Assembly: GCF_001552375.1 (NCBI RefSeq)
Contig: NZ_BCRB01000016.1
Coordinates: 1-61,934 of the forward strand
Reading direction: 5' to 3'
Origin: Cellulomonas iranensis NBRC 101100 = JCM 18110
Lineage (GTDB): Bacteria > Actinomycetota > Actinomycetes > Actinomycetales > Cellulomonadaceae
DNA: 61,934 bases
Part shown: positions 16,662-25,120 of the stretch, one piece after another
How the letters are laid out: each line of letters begins with the position of its first letter
Numbering within the stretch: the stretch's first letter is position 1
Translations under genes and position numbers: made by a program
Notes under the pieces: generated by a model
Seen by the model: only the letters and a program-made list of their open reading frames with translations
What the model was told of the DNA's origin: nothing
The model's database searches: none

Positions 16662-18284
16662 GTGCGTGCTCGTCGCGCGCGGGCGGCCGGTGCGCTCACC
16701 GCCGCCCTCGTCGTCCTGCTCACCGCCTGCACCGCTGGCGGCGGGGATCCGTCGCCCGCGTCGTCGGCGACGGTCGACCCCGGGCCCGGGCCGGAGGACG
16801 TCGTCGCGTCGCCCGTCGTGCCGGAGGGCGGCACCGAGGTGCGCGTCGACGTGCACCCCGTGGTGCGGGACGGCGACCTGGCGGTGCTCACGCTCGATCT
16901 CACGCCGCTCGAGGACCTCGGGGAGGACGGGTCCGTCACCCTCCACGGCTTCGGCGGCCCGATGGCGACGAACCTCAGGCTGTCCGACCCGGCCAACGTC
17001 CGCCTCGTGGACCTCGAGCGGGACGTCGTGCACCACGCCGCGGTGGACGCCGACACGGAGCCGGTCGTCGCACCGAAGGGGTGGGAGCGGCTGCGCGGGC
17101 CCGGGGGCACACGGCTGCAGATCCCGTACGCGGCCCCCGACGCCGACGTGACCGAGATGTCGTTGTTCCTGCCCGGTGCGCCCCTGGTCGCGTCCGTGCC
17201 GGTCATCGACGGCGACGTGCCGTCGAGCGTGCGCCCGGACGCCCCGCGCCCGACGGCGACGAGCACGGCCACCCCCTCGCCCGAGCCCGAGCCCGAGCGC
17301 ATCGCGGTCGACCGGATCGTCGCGGCACCGGTGTTCCCGCTGGACTCGGCCTCGGCCGAGCTCGAGGGTGCGGTCAAGACCGTGGAGTCGACCGAGCGCG
17401 TCGACGTGCAGCTGGGCGCCGACGTCCTGTTCGAGTTCGACCAGGCGACGCTGACCCCCGCGGCCGGTGAGGCGATCGCGCTGGTCGCGGCGCGCATCGC
17501 CGAGCGTGAGCCGGGGACCGTGAGCGTCGTCGGGCACACCGACGACCAGGGCGACGACGCGTACAACCTGGACCTCTCGCGGCGGCGCGCGCAGGCCGTC
17601 GCCGACGCGCTGGGTCCGCTCGTGGGCCCCGGCTACCGCATGCAGGTCGACGGGCGCGGCGAGGCCGAGCCGTTCGTCGCGAACGACTCGGACGAGAACC
17701 GCGCGCTCAACCGTCGCGTCGCCGTGAGCCTGACGTCGACCGTCACGACCCGCACCGACGTGACCGCGACGGGCGAGCTGCCGCCGTTCGGCGACAAGGG
17801 GCTCGTCGGGCAGGGGGAGGAGCCGCTCCTCGTCGACAGCTCGAGCCGCCGGCACGAGGTGCAGGCGTCCGCGCGCACCGTGCACGGGCACGTGGTCGTC
17901 GACCTGACCGTGCGCGGCGTCGACGACTACGCGGGCACCGGCATGGTGCTCCCCTCGCTGCGGGGGTGGTCGTCCCACCGCGGGCAGGGCACCGACACCC
18001 CGCTGGACGTCGCGGGTCGCGCCGTCATCCTCGACGGCGCGACCAAGCTCTACCCGATGGACTACCGGATCGGCACCACCGAGCGCGCGCCCGACGGCGA
18101 GTGGCTGACGCTGACCGACCTGCGCGGCGCGACCCGGATCGACGGCGGGCAGAGCCGCGTCTACTCGTTCGTCTACCCGCGCATGGCGACCGACGCCGTG
18201 ACGTTCCAGGTCGGCTCGGGCAGCGTGTTCGACACCGACTTCCGCATCGTGGACGTGCCGGTGCGGCAGGAGGCACGCGACTGA
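16662..18284 (+). CDS. OmpA/MotB-domain lipoprotein
   Basis: 540 aa. Signal peptide with lipobox VLLTACTAG (Cys23) predicts a lipoprotein on the outer face of the membrane. A long beta-rich N-terminal region and a Thr/Pro/Glu-rich linker lead to an OmpA-like peptidoglycan-binding domain (about 250-365) with DVLFEFDQATLTP, GHTDDQGDDAYNLDLSRRRA and NRALNRRV. A further domain of about 175 residues follows it. Together these could tie the membrane to peptidoglycan or sense the wall. GGAGGT precedes GTG at 16662. OmpA-domain proteins are uncommon in Gram-positives but known in actinobacteria. Confidence 0.82.
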   Translation: MRARRARAAGALTAALVVLLTACTAGGGDPSPASSATVDPGPGPEDVVASPVVPEGGTEVRVDVHPVVRDGDLAVLTLDLTPLEDLGEDGSVTLHGFGGPMATNLRLSDPANVRLVDLERDVVHHAAVDADTEPVVAPKGWERLRGPGGTRLQIPYAAPDADVTEMSLFLPGAPLVASVPVIDGDVPSSVRPDAPRPTATSTATPSPEPEPERIAVDRIVAAPVFPLDSASAELEGAVKTVESTERVDVQLGADVLFEFDQATLTPAAGEAIALVAARIAEREPGTVSVVGHTDDQGDDAYNLDLSRRRAQAVADALGPLVGPGYRMQVDGRGEAEPFVANDSDENRALNRRVAVSLTSTVTTRTDVTATGELPPFGDKGLVGQGEEPLLVDSSSRRHEVQASARTVHGHVVVDLTVRGVDDYAGTGMVLPSLRGWSSHRGQGTDTPLDVAGRAVILDGATKLYPMDYRIGTTERAPDGEWLTLTDLRGATRIDGGQSRVYSFVYPRMATDAVTFQVGSGSVFDTDFRIVDVPVRQEARD

Positions 18285-18303
18285 CCCGGCGGGACGCCGG
18301 TCA
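18282..18303. terminator. Compact hairpin shared by two convergent genes
   Basis: TGACCCGGCG, loop GGA, CGCCGGTCA: a nine-pair stem with one bulged C. It contains the stop codons of both the OmpA-lipoprotein gene and the convergent VTC gene, which are only 16 bases apart. Confidence 0.5.
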
Positions 18304-19113
18304 GCGCGGGGCGGGAGCAGGCGTGACGTGCCGGTCGAGCGCGCGTCGCCACGGCGTCGACGGCAGCCGCGGGTCCAGCGCGGCGAGTCCCGTGCCGTAC
18401 TTCGAGATCCGCACGGGCCGGTGCCCCGCGTGCCACAGCAGGCGGTCGGCGGCGCACGGCGTCGCGCCGGTCTTGGTCTCGACCACCACCAGGCCGTCGA
18501 GCGCGAGCGCGTCGCCGCCGCCGGCGGCCGACCACGCGAGCCCCGTGTCGAGGGTCAGGCGCGCGTCGGGGCGCCCCGGCCCGCCCGGCAGCAGCAGCGT
18601 GGAGCGGCGGTACCGGCTGACGAGCGTGGGCGCGAACCGCGGGTCGGCGGGTCCCGGGACGTCGGCCTCGCCGAGGACGTCGTCGGCGAACCCGCGCGCG
18701 TCGGCGGTGAGGCGGTCGCGCGCGTCGACGTCGTACGGCAGCCGGGTCTTCACGGTCGCGCCGCGCGGACCGCGGGTCTTGACCTCGACGAAGCACGCGG
18801 CCGTGTCGAGGTAGGTGCGCGTGCGGACCTTGAACCGCCGGCGTCGACGCCGCGCCGTGCCGAGGTAGCTCGTGAGGTCCGGGGTGTCGAAGTACACCGA
18901 CTCGTAGGCGAGCTGCTGCCGCCCGTCGATCCGCAGCACGCGGGTGCCGTCGTCGAGCCCGGCCAGCAGGGCGGCGACCACGCGGGTCGGGAGCACGTAC
19001 TTGCGGTCGACGCGGGTCTGCAGGGCCGCGCGCGCCGTGAGCTCGTCGAGCCCGACGGTCGCGAACCGGTCGAGGGCCCCGCTCGGCGTGCCCACCGGGT
19101 GCGCGGCGCTCAC
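18301..19113 (-). CDS. VTC-domain protein, putative polyphosphate polymerase
   Basis: 270 aa matching the VTC (triphosphate-tunnel) domain: TRVDRKYVLP at residues about 27-36, YESVYFDTPDL near 72, a basic RRRRRRFKVRTRTY stretch, CFVEVKTRG near 110, SRYRRSTLLL near 170, and VVVETKTG and ISKYGTG towards the end. The alternating Arg/Lys/Glu residues line the tunnel in yeast Vtc4, which makes polyphosphate from ATP. In bacteria this domain is regularly paired with a DUF4956 membrane protein, as here: the GTG start overlaps the DUF4956 stop by four bases. Whether it makes polyphosphate or handles another polyanion is not shown by sequence. Confidence 0.85.
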   Translation of the reverse strand: MSAAHPVGTPSGALDRFATVGLDELTARAALQTRVDRKYVLPTRVVAALLAGLDDGTRVLRIDGRQQLAYESVYFDTPDLTSYLGTARRRRRRFKVRTRTYLDTAACFVEVKTRGPRGATVKTRLPYDVDARDRLTADARGFADDVLGEADVPGPADPRFAPTLVSRYRRSTLLLPGGPGRPDARLTLDTGLAWSAAGGGDALALDGLVVVETKTGATPCAADRLLWHAGHRPVRISKYGTGLAALDPRLPSTPWRRALDRHVTPAPAPR

Positions 19114-19712
19114 CGGGCCGCCGAGCCCGTCGTCACGGGCTGCTCGGCGGCCGCGGCCGGCGCGTGCTCGCGCGTGAGCGAGTACCGCACGTCGACCCAC
19201 GTCGTGTCGTTGACGAGGTCGAGCCGCTGCACGCTCGCGGCGTGCACGCGAGCGCCGAGCAGGCCCTCGAGGTGCGCCACCAGCGCCGCCTCCGACGTGA
19301 ACGCGCGGTCCACCACGACGGTCTGCGAGCGGTACCGCCGCAGCAGCCGCGGCGAGTCGCCGATCGCGACGACCACGAGGATCAGCGCCATCAGCCCGAC
19401 CGCGACGGGCACGGGCGTCGTGCCCAACCCGCCGATGAGCCCGAGCGCGAGCGCCGAGAAGTAGTACGCGACCTCGCTCTGCGCGAGCTCGGTGGACCGC
19501 AGCCGGATGATCGACAGCACGCCGAACAGCCCCAGGCCGAGGCCGGCGCCGACCGTGCTCGACCCGAGCGCCGCGGCGACCGCCAGCACGCCCACGTTGA
19601 CGCCGAGGTACGCGACGACGAGGTCGCGCCGCCGGTGCCGCGGGACGTAGAGCACGAACGTGAGGACCGCGACGGCGACGAGGTCGGCGACGAGCAGGGC
19701 GAGGTCGGGCAC
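19110..19712 (-). CDS. DUF4956 membrane protein, partner of the VTC-domain protein
   Basis: 200 aa: four membrane segments in the first 120 residues, with the conserved GLFGVLSIIRLRS motif (about 61-73) and SEVAYYFSALALGLIGG, then a soluble C-terminal ferredoxin-like domain (YRSQTVVVDRAFTS onward). This is the DUF4956 family, which almost always accompanies a VTC-type polymerase and may form the membrane conduit or anchor for the polyphosphate. The start is GTG at 19712, with GGAGGC six bases upstream. Confidence 0.85.
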   Translation of the reverse strand: MPDLALLVADLVAVAVLTFVLYVPRHRRRDLVVAYLGVNVGVLAVAAALGSSTVGAGLGLGLFGVLSIIRLRSTELAQSEVAYYFSALALGLIGGLGTTPVPVAVGLMALILVVVAIGDSPRLLRRYRSQTVVVDRAFTSEAALVAHLEGLLGARVHAASVQRLDLVNDTTWVDVRYSLTREHAPAAAAEQPVTTGSAAR

Positions 19713-19833
19713 GGGATGCCTCCGGGGAGAGGGGCGGGAAGGGAGGGCACCATCGAGCCCGACCGCGCTGTGGTCGCCCTGTGCGGGGGCTGGGGCGCCG
19801 CACAGCGTTCGTGCAGGTGCCGGCGCGACGCGC

Positions 19834-19950
19834 TCAGTCCAGCAGCGGGTGGATCGCGTAGACCAGGCCGACGACGACCCCGAGCACGACGGCCGCGGCC
19901 AGCCACGTCAGCAGCCGGACGCGCCACCGCGTGCGCCGCTCGTCGTCCAC
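19834..19950 (-). CDS. 38-aa single-span membrane peptide
   Basis: A short reading frame starting with GTG: a charged N terminus (MDDERRTRWRVR), one membrane helix (LLTWLAAAVVLGVVVGLVYA) and an IHPLLD ending. The positive-inside residues and the abrupt stop after the helix look like a genuine small membrane protein. It lies 40 bases downstream of nrdI on the same strand and could be cotranscribed. A longer start in the same frame (GTG about 36 bases upstream) is possible. Function unknown. Confidence 0.5.
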   Translation of the reverse strand: MDDERRTRWRVRLLTWLAAAVVLGVVVGLVYAIHPLLD

Positions 19951-19990
19951 GTCACCCAGCCTGCCGTCCCGCGGCGGGGACGGCACCTGC

Positions 19991-20425
19991 TCAACCGGCC
20001 TGCGCCGCGTGCCGGGCGTCGAGGGCGGCGTCGAGGTCGGTGAGGATCCGCTCGCACTCCTCGACGTCCCACGGGGTGCCGGCCAGCTCGAACTCGAACA
20101 GCACGGGCCGCCCGGACCGCTGCGCGATCTCGCGCGCGGCCTTCTGGTAGTACGTGCCGAAGTTCCGGTTGCCGGAGCCCATGACCCCGACGAGCAGCCG
20201 CCGGTTGCGCTCGGAGCGCAGGAACCGGCGCACGGCCTCGGGGATCGTGTCGTTGGACTCGTTGCCCGTCTTGTACGACGGCGTCAGCAGCACCCAGGGG
20301 CCGTCGACCTCGCTGCGCCGGTGCTCCCGCTCGGCGAGGTTGTGCACCGGCCGGTCGAGCCGCTCGGCGAACGCGCGGACCAGCCCGCTCGTGGACGAGT
20401 AGTAGTAGACGGGCGTGCGGCGCAT
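19991..20425 (-). CDS. nrdI: NrdI flavodoxin, class Ib ribonucleotide reductase cofactor assembly
   Basis: 144 aa. VYYYSSTSGLVRAFAERL at residues 6-23 is the FMN phosphate loop of NrdI (the family has SSxS/T rather than the longer flavodoxin loop), followed by WVLLTPSYKTG near 46 and LLVGVMGSGNRNFGTYY near 83, all hallmark blocks. NrdI supplies oxidant to assemble the dimanganese-tyrosyl radical cofactor in NrdF. It normally sits between nrdH and nrdE; here neither nrdE, nrdF nor nrdH is in the window, so it is a detached copy. A PsaA-like metal transporter lies 5 kb away, which may be coincidence. Confidence 0.9.
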   Translation of the reverse strand: MRRTPVYYYSSTSGLVRAFAERLDRPVHNLAEREHRRSEVDGPWVLLTPSYKTGNESNDTIPEAVRRFLRSERNRRLLVGVMGSGNRNFGTYYQKAAREIAQRSGRPVLFEFELAGTPWDVEECERILTDLDAALDARHAAQAG

Positions 20426-20514
20426 GCCCCCAGCCCACCGCGCGGCACCCCGGACCGACCCCGGACGTTGGTCCCGGGCAGGCTGGTGCTGGGTCGCGCG
20501 GCCGACCCGTCGCG

Positions 20515-21705
20515 TCAGCCCAGCCGGGCCGACGCGATCCGCGCGCCCTCGACGAGGGACTCGAGCTTGGCCCACGCGATCTGCTCGTGGACGCGCCCGC
20601 CGAGCCCGCAGTCCGTGGACGCGACGACGTTCTCGGGGCCGACGCGCGCGGCGAACCGCTCGATGCGCTCGGCGACCAGCTCGGGGTGCTCGACGACGTT
20701 CGTCGCGTGCGACACGACACCGGGCAGGATGACGGCGCCCGCGGGCAGCGCGACGTCGTCCCACACGCGGTACTCGTGCTCGTGGCGCACGTTCGCGGCC
20801 TCGAACGAGAACTGCCCGGCGTGCACGTCGAGCATGGTCGAGACGATGTCGCGCAGCGGCAGGTCGGTGGTGTGCGGGCCGTGCCACGAGCCCCAGCACA
20901 GGTGGAACCGGATGCGGTCCTTCGGCAGGTCGCGCAGCGCGTGGTTGAGCGCCTCGACGCGCAGCGCCGTGAACGCGAGGTAGTCGTCGAGCGCGGGCTC
21001 GGGCTCGATCTGGTCCCAGTTCTCGGCGATCGACGGGTCGTCGACCTGGAGCGTCAGACCCGCGTCGAGGATCGCGACGTACTCCTCGCGCAGCGCGTCG
21101 GCCCACGCGAACAGGTAGTCGCGGTCCGTCGCGTAGTAGGCGTTCGTGAGGCGCGCCGCGGAGCCGGGCGCGATCGCGGTGACGAACCCGTCGGCGGCGC
21201 CGGCCGCGGTCAGCCCCGCCCGCAGGTTCGCGACGTCCGACGCGACGGCGTCCTGGCCCGTGTACGTCAGCGGGCCGGTGCAGCGCGGGAACGTCGTGGG
21301 CGCCTCGCCCGCCATGACGCCCGACGTCGGGTCGTCGTAGGCCGCGGCGAACCGCTGGTGGTCGCGGCGGTGCACGAACCCGGTGGTCCGCAGGTCGCCC
21401 GGCGTCGACAGGTGCCGCTCGACCGCCCACGCCATCGTCTCGTCGAGCTCGAGGCCGCCCGTGCGCGCGAACGAGTAGGACCACCAGGCGCCGAAGTCGA
21501 CGCTGCTGCTCATGGCCTTGCCGTACTCGCCGTCGCCCGGCACGGTGATGCCCAGCTCGACCTGGCGGCGCACGAGCGCGACGACCTGCTCGCGCAGGAA
21601 CTCGTCCCAGTCGGCGCGGGGCCGGCCGGCGGCGCGCTCGGCGTTGGCCGCGACGAGCTCGGGCGTGCGGGGCAGGGAACCGGCGTGCGTGGTCGCGATG
21701 GTCAC
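20515..21705 (-). CDS. MetE-like cobalamin-independent methionine synthase II family protein
   Basis: 396 aa, corresponding to the C-terminal catalytic barrel of MetE only. Zinc-site residues appear as FHLCWGSWHGPH near residue 275 and STDCGLGG near 370 (His, Cys, with a Glu between); the N-terminal THAGSLPRT is typical. The N-terminal MetE domain that binds folate is missing, so this is not the housekeeping enzyme. Relatives of this size include the coenzyme M-epoxide transferase family and uncharacterised methyltransferases. The GTG start at 21705 is likely. It is divergent from the ATP-grasp operon. Confidence 0.82.
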   Translation of the reverse strand: MTIATTHAGSLPRTPELVAANAERAAGRPRADWDEFLREQVVALVRRQVELGITVPGDGEYGKAMSSSVDFGAWWSYSFARTGGLELDETMAWAVERHLSTPGDLRTTGFVHRRDHQRFAAAYDDPTSGVMAGEAPTTFPRCTGPLTYTGQDAVASDVANLRAGLTAAGAADGFVTAIAPGSAARLTNAYYATDRDYLFAWADALREEYVAILDAGLTLQVDDPSIAENWDQIEPEPALDDYLAFTALRVEALNHALRDLPKDRIRFHLCWGSWHGPHTTDLPLRDIVSTMLDVHAGQFSFEAANVRHEHEYRVWDDVALPAGAVILPGVVSHATNVVEHPELVAERIERFAARVGPENVVASTDCGLGGRVHEQIAWAKLESLVEGARIASARLG

Positions 21706-21810
21706 GCGGGCGATGCTACGTCGCGTCGCCGGGTCGCCCCCGGGACCGCCCACGGTGCGCGTCGGGGGCGTCGCGTTGCGGGACCGCCCCGGCGGTCCTA
21801 TCGTCCGGGT

Positions 21811-22704
21811 ATGGGCGCAGGGGGAGCGCGCAAGGTCGTCGTGACCGGTGCAGCCGGTCCGGCGGGGCGAGCGCTGGGGACGCAGCTCGCGTCCCGGGAC
21901 GACGTACGGGCGGTCGGTGCCGACATGGCTCCCGTCCCCGTCCCGGGCTACGGGTCGGTCGAGGAGGTGCCGCCCGCCGGCGACCCGCGCTACGAGCGGG
22001 CGACGCTGGACCTGCTCGCGCGCGTCGGGCCGGACCTCGTGCTGCCCACGGTCTCCGAGGAGCTGCCGCGCATCGCGGTGCTCGCGCGCGCCGCGGGGCT
22101 CGGTGGCACGGTCGTCGTGTCGGCCGCCTCGGCCTCCGCCGTCGCGGGCGACAAGCTGCTGACGATGTGGGCGCTCGCGCGCGCCGGCGTCTCCGTGCCG
22201 GCCTTCGCGCCGGCCGACGCGCTCGGCTCCGCGGCCGACGCCCTCGCGTGGGCCGGCGGCCCGGTCGTCGTCAAGCCGCGGGTCGCGCGCGGCGGTCGCG
22301 GCGTGCACGTCGTCGACGACCCCGACGACCCCGTGTGGGAGCACGTCGACGCCGCGTGGCTGGTCCAGGTGTTCGCGCCCGCCGTCGAGTACAGCCCCCA
22401 GGTGTACCGGTCGCCCGTCACCGGCAGCAGCGTCGTGGTGGTCCTGCAGAAGGCCGCGCTCGAGCAGGGGCGGATCGGCAACGCGACCGCCGTCGAGCCG
22501 CTGCCCGACGACGCGGCGCCGGACGTCGCGGCCCTCGCGGTGCGCACCGTCGAGGCGCTGGACCTCGTCGGACCCGTCGACCTGGACGTCCGGCGGCTGG
22601 CGGACGGGACACCGGTCGTGCTCGAGGTCAACGCGCGGTTCGGGGCGCTGTCCGCCGCGGCACCGCGGATCCTGGAGTCGGTGCTGACCGACTGGCCCGG
22701 CTGA
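21811..22704 (+). CDS. ATP-grasp ligase (carbamoyl-phosphate synthase-like)
   Basis: 297 aa. A Rossmann-like pre-ATP-grasp domain (residues 1-105, VVVTGAAGPAGRALG) is followed by the ATP-grasp fold: VAGDKLLTMWALARAGVSVP near 115, PVVVKPRVARGGRGVHVV near 155 (nucleotide loop), and the metal-binding PVDLDVRR...VVLEVNARFG at 255-275. Proteins of this type join an acid to an amine using ATP. It is the first gene of an operon with a GT2 synthase and a glycosidase-like protein, so it may ligate an amino acid or other acid to a polysaccharide or its precursor. The five-base gap to the GT2 gene supports coupling. Confidence 0.8.
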   Translation: MGAGGARKVVVTGAAGPAGRALGTQLASRDDVRAVGADMAPVPVPGYGSVEEVPPAGDPRYERATLDLLARVGPDLVLPTVSEELPRIAVLARAAGLGGTVVVSAASASAVAGDKLLTMWALARAGVSVPAFAPADALGSAADALAWAGGPVVVKPRVARGGRGVHVVDDPDDPVWEHVDAAWLVQVFAPAVEYSPQVYRSPVTGSSVVVVLQKAALEQGRIGNATAVEPLPDDAAPDVAALAVRTVEALDLVGPVDLDVRRLADGTPVVLEVNARFGALSAAAPRILESVLTDWPG

Positions 22705-22709
22705 CGCCC

Positions 22710-23993
22710 ATGTCGGTGGTCGTCGCGCTGCTGACGTCGGTGCTGGTCGTCGCGGGGGCGTCGATGCTCGTGATCGGGCTCGTGCGGCTCGCGACCGTCC
22801 CCGCGGCGTTCGTGTTCGAGGCGCGGCAGCGCCGCGCGACCCCGGGCCCGGCGGGGTGCGGCCCGCTCTTCGCCGAGCCGCCCGCGGTGAGCGTCGTCGT
22901 GCCGGCCTTCGAGGAGGAGCTGCTGATCGGCAACTGCCTGCGGTCGATCCTGCGCAGCGAGCACCCGCGTCTCGAGGTCGTGTGCGTCGACGACGGGTCG
23001 TCCGACGGCACGCACCGCCGGATGCAGGAGGTCGCGCAGACCGACGCGCGCGTGCGGGTGCTGCGGCAGCAGAACGCCGGCAAGGGCGCCGCCCTCAACA
23101 CCGGCATCGCCGCCTCGCGGGGCGACGTCGTGGTGCTCGTCGACGCGGACGGGCTGTTCCGGCCCGACACGCTGACGCTGCTGCTGCGCGGTTTCCGGCA
23201 CGCGCGCGTCGGTGCGGTGTGCGGCAACGACCGGCCCGTGAACCTCGACCACGTCCTGACGCGGCTGCTCGCGCTCATCAGCCACGTCGGCACGGGGCTC
23301 ATGCGCCGGGCCCTCGACGTGCTGGGGTGCCTGCCGGTCGTGTCGGGCAACATCGGCGCCTACCGCCGCGACGTGCTCGAGCGCGTGGGCCCGCTGCGCA
23401 CCGACACCCTCGGCGAGGACCTCGAGCTGACGTGGCGCGTGCACCGCGCGGGCTACGGCGTGACGTTCGCGCCCGATGCGGTCGTGCACGCGGAGTCCCC
23501 GTCGACGGTCCGCGGGCTGTGGCGGCAGCGCGTGCGGTGGGCGCGCGGCCTGCTCCAGGCGACGTCGCTGCACCGGGGCATGATCGGGAACCCGCACCAC
23601 GGCGCGTTCGGCGTCTACCTGCTCTACAACACGCTGGCGCAGGTGGTGGGGCCGTTCGTCCAGGTGCTCGGTGCGGTGGTGCTGACGGTGCTCGTGCTGG
23701 TCGACGGCCCGGACCGGCTGCCCGCGTCGCTGGCCGGGTGGCTGCTGCTCGTCGGGCTGCCGCTGTCGGCCGCGCTGCTGGTCGTCGCGGTGCTGCTCGA
23801 CCGCTCGCCCGGCGACCTGCGCCAGCTCTGGACGGTCGTGCTGTGGCCGCCCTACTCCGCGCTCATGTCCCTCGTCGTGCTCGACGCCGCGCGCCTCGAG
23901 CTCGGGAACGCGGAGAACCGGTGGAACAAGCTGGAACGCAGCGGGACCGTGTCGGTCCCGGGGCTCGTCGAGGACGACGGGCCTGGTTCGTGA
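22710..23993 (+). CDS. Processive GT2 glycosyltransferase, PgaC/HasA-like polysaccharide synthase
   Basis: 427 aa. N-terminal membrane segment (4-27), GT-A catalytic domain with all processive GT2 motifs: VCVDDGSSDG (D94, D95), VDADG (D145, D147), LGEDLE (E236, D237) and QRVRW (273-277), then three C-terminal membrane segments forming an export channel. The order matches PgaC (poly-beta-1,6-GlcNAc) and MatB-like synthases; UDP-GlcNAc is the likely donor but is not proven by sequence. It is the second gene of a three-gene operon and overlaps the next gene by four bases. Confidence 0.87.
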   Translation: MSVVVALLTSVLVVAGASMLVIGLVRLATVPAAFVFEARQRRATPGPAGCGPLFAEPPAVSVVVPAFEEELLIGNCLRSILRSEHPRLEVVCVDDGSSDGTHRRMQEVAQTDARVRVLRQQNAGKGAALNTGIAASRGDVVVLVDADGLFRPDTLTLLLRGFRHARVGAVCGNDRPVNLDHVLTRLLALISHVGTGLMRRALDVLGCLPVVSGNIGAYRRDVLERVGPLRTDTLGEDLELTWRVHRAGYGVTFAPDAVVHAESPSTVRGLWRQRVRWARGLLQATSLHRGMIGNPHHGAFGVYLLYNTLAQVVGPFVQVLGAVVLTVLVLVDGPDRLPASLAGWLLLVGLPLSAALLVVAVLLDRSPGDLRQLWTVVLWPPYSALMSLVVLDAARLELGNAENRWNKLERSGTVSVPGLVEDDGPGS

Positions 23994-25111
23994 TCGTCGT
24001 GGCCGCGTTGCTCGCGGTCGTGGTGACGGGCGTCGTCGTCGCACGCCCCTGGCAGGAGGTGCCGCCGCGCATGCGCTCGCCGGAGCCGCCGCGCACGCTG
24101 CGGTCGGTGAGCGTCGACTTCGGTGTCGTCACCGACCCGACGACCGACTGGGAGGCGCTCGACGCGCGGCTGGACGCCGCGGGAGCCACGGGCGTCGACC
24201 TCAACGCGGGGCGGGTCGAGTTCACCGCGTTCGACTGGGCCGAGCACCCGGAGAGCGCGGCCGAGCCCGGGACCGACCACCTCGCGCGCGCGGCGCGCGC
24301 GCTGCGCCTCACCGCCGACGGCGAGCAGCGCCAGATCGGGCTGATCGTCGACGCGTACGTGCCGCGCTGGATCGCGCAGGACCCGTCCGTCGCCGGTGTG
24401 GACGGCGACGGGAACCGGGTGACGTACAACCCGTCGGCCACGCAGCTCGCGCAGGGCCCGGTGGGGGACCGCCTGGTCGCGTACGTCGCTGCGCTCGGCG
24501 CGCGCTACCAGCCGAGCCAGATCGCGCTCACCGAGCTGTTCCTCTACCACTCCTGGGGCGACGACGACCTCGCGCTGTACCGCGCGGCGACGGGCGCGGC
24601 GGACTGGCCACGGGGCGAGGACGGGCGCCCCGACGGCCTGGACCCGACGGTCGGCACCTGGCGCTCCGAGGTGATCGCCGACCTGCTGCGGCGCATGCGC
24701 GCCGCGCTCGACGAGGCCGGCGCGTCGGGCGTCGCCCTCGCGATGGACGTCGAGGTCGACTGGGCCGACCCCCCGCGCGGCGTGCCGAGCTCCGGCCACG
24801 AGTACGCGGTGCTGCTGAGGGCCGCGGACCGGCTGGTGCTGTGGGCGTACACGTTCGCCGCGCGGCCCCCGTCCGAGGTCGGGACGTTCACCGCGGCGCT
24901 GGTGGCGGCCGGTGAGGACATGTCGCGGTTCGTGCTGTCCGTGGGGCTGTGGGCGCCCGCGTCGCTCGATCCGCCGGGGGCCTTGCCCGCGTCGGCGCTC
25001 GCGGAGGCCGTGGGCTCCGCGCAGACCGCCGGTGCCACGCACGTCAACGTCACGCCGGCGAGCCTCCTCTCCGACGAGGACTGGGCGGCCCTCACCGACC
25101 TCTGGCGCTGA
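23990..25111 (+). CDS. Exported glycosidase-like TIM-barrel protein of the polysaccharide operon
   Basis: 373 aa. N-terminal signal or anchor segment (2-18, VIVVAALLAVVVTGVVVA), then a domain with barrel-like periodicity: SVDFGVVTDPTTDWEALDAR at 43-62, GATGVDLNAGRVEF, IGLIVDAYVPRW, IALTELFLYHSWG (possible catalytic Glu), VALAMDVEVDW and VLWAYTFAAR. The position after a PgaC-like synthase, and the one-domain exported barrel, recall the glycosidase half of PgaB, which cuts the nascent polymer. I do not recognise the exact family. The GTG start overlaps the GT2 stop (GTGA). Confidence 0.68.
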   Translation: MIVVAALLAVVVTGVVVARPWQEVPPRMRSPEPPRTLRSVSVDFGVVTDPTTDWEALDARLDAAGATGVDLNAGRVEFTAFDWAEHPESAAEPGTDHLARAARALRLTADGEQRQIGLIVDAYVPRWIAQDPSVAGVDGDGNRVTYNPSATQLAQGPVGDRLVAYVAALGARYQPSQIALTELFLYHSWGDDDLALYRAATGAADWPRGEDGRPDGLDPTVGTWRSEVIADLLRRMRAALDEAGASGVALAMDVEVDWADPPRGVPSSGHEYAVLLRAADRLVLWAYTFAARPPSEVGTFTAALVAAGEDMSRFVLSVGLWAPASLDPPGALPASALAEAVGSAQTAGATHVNVTPASLLSDEDWAALTDLWR

Positions 25112-25120
25112 CGGGCGTCG

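Noticed and set aside
18301..19803. One long 500-codon minus-strand frame combining upstream sequence with the VTC gene
   Set aside because: The upstream half lies out of frame over DUF4956, which has clear motifs; the VTC start is the GTG overlapping the DUF4956 stop.
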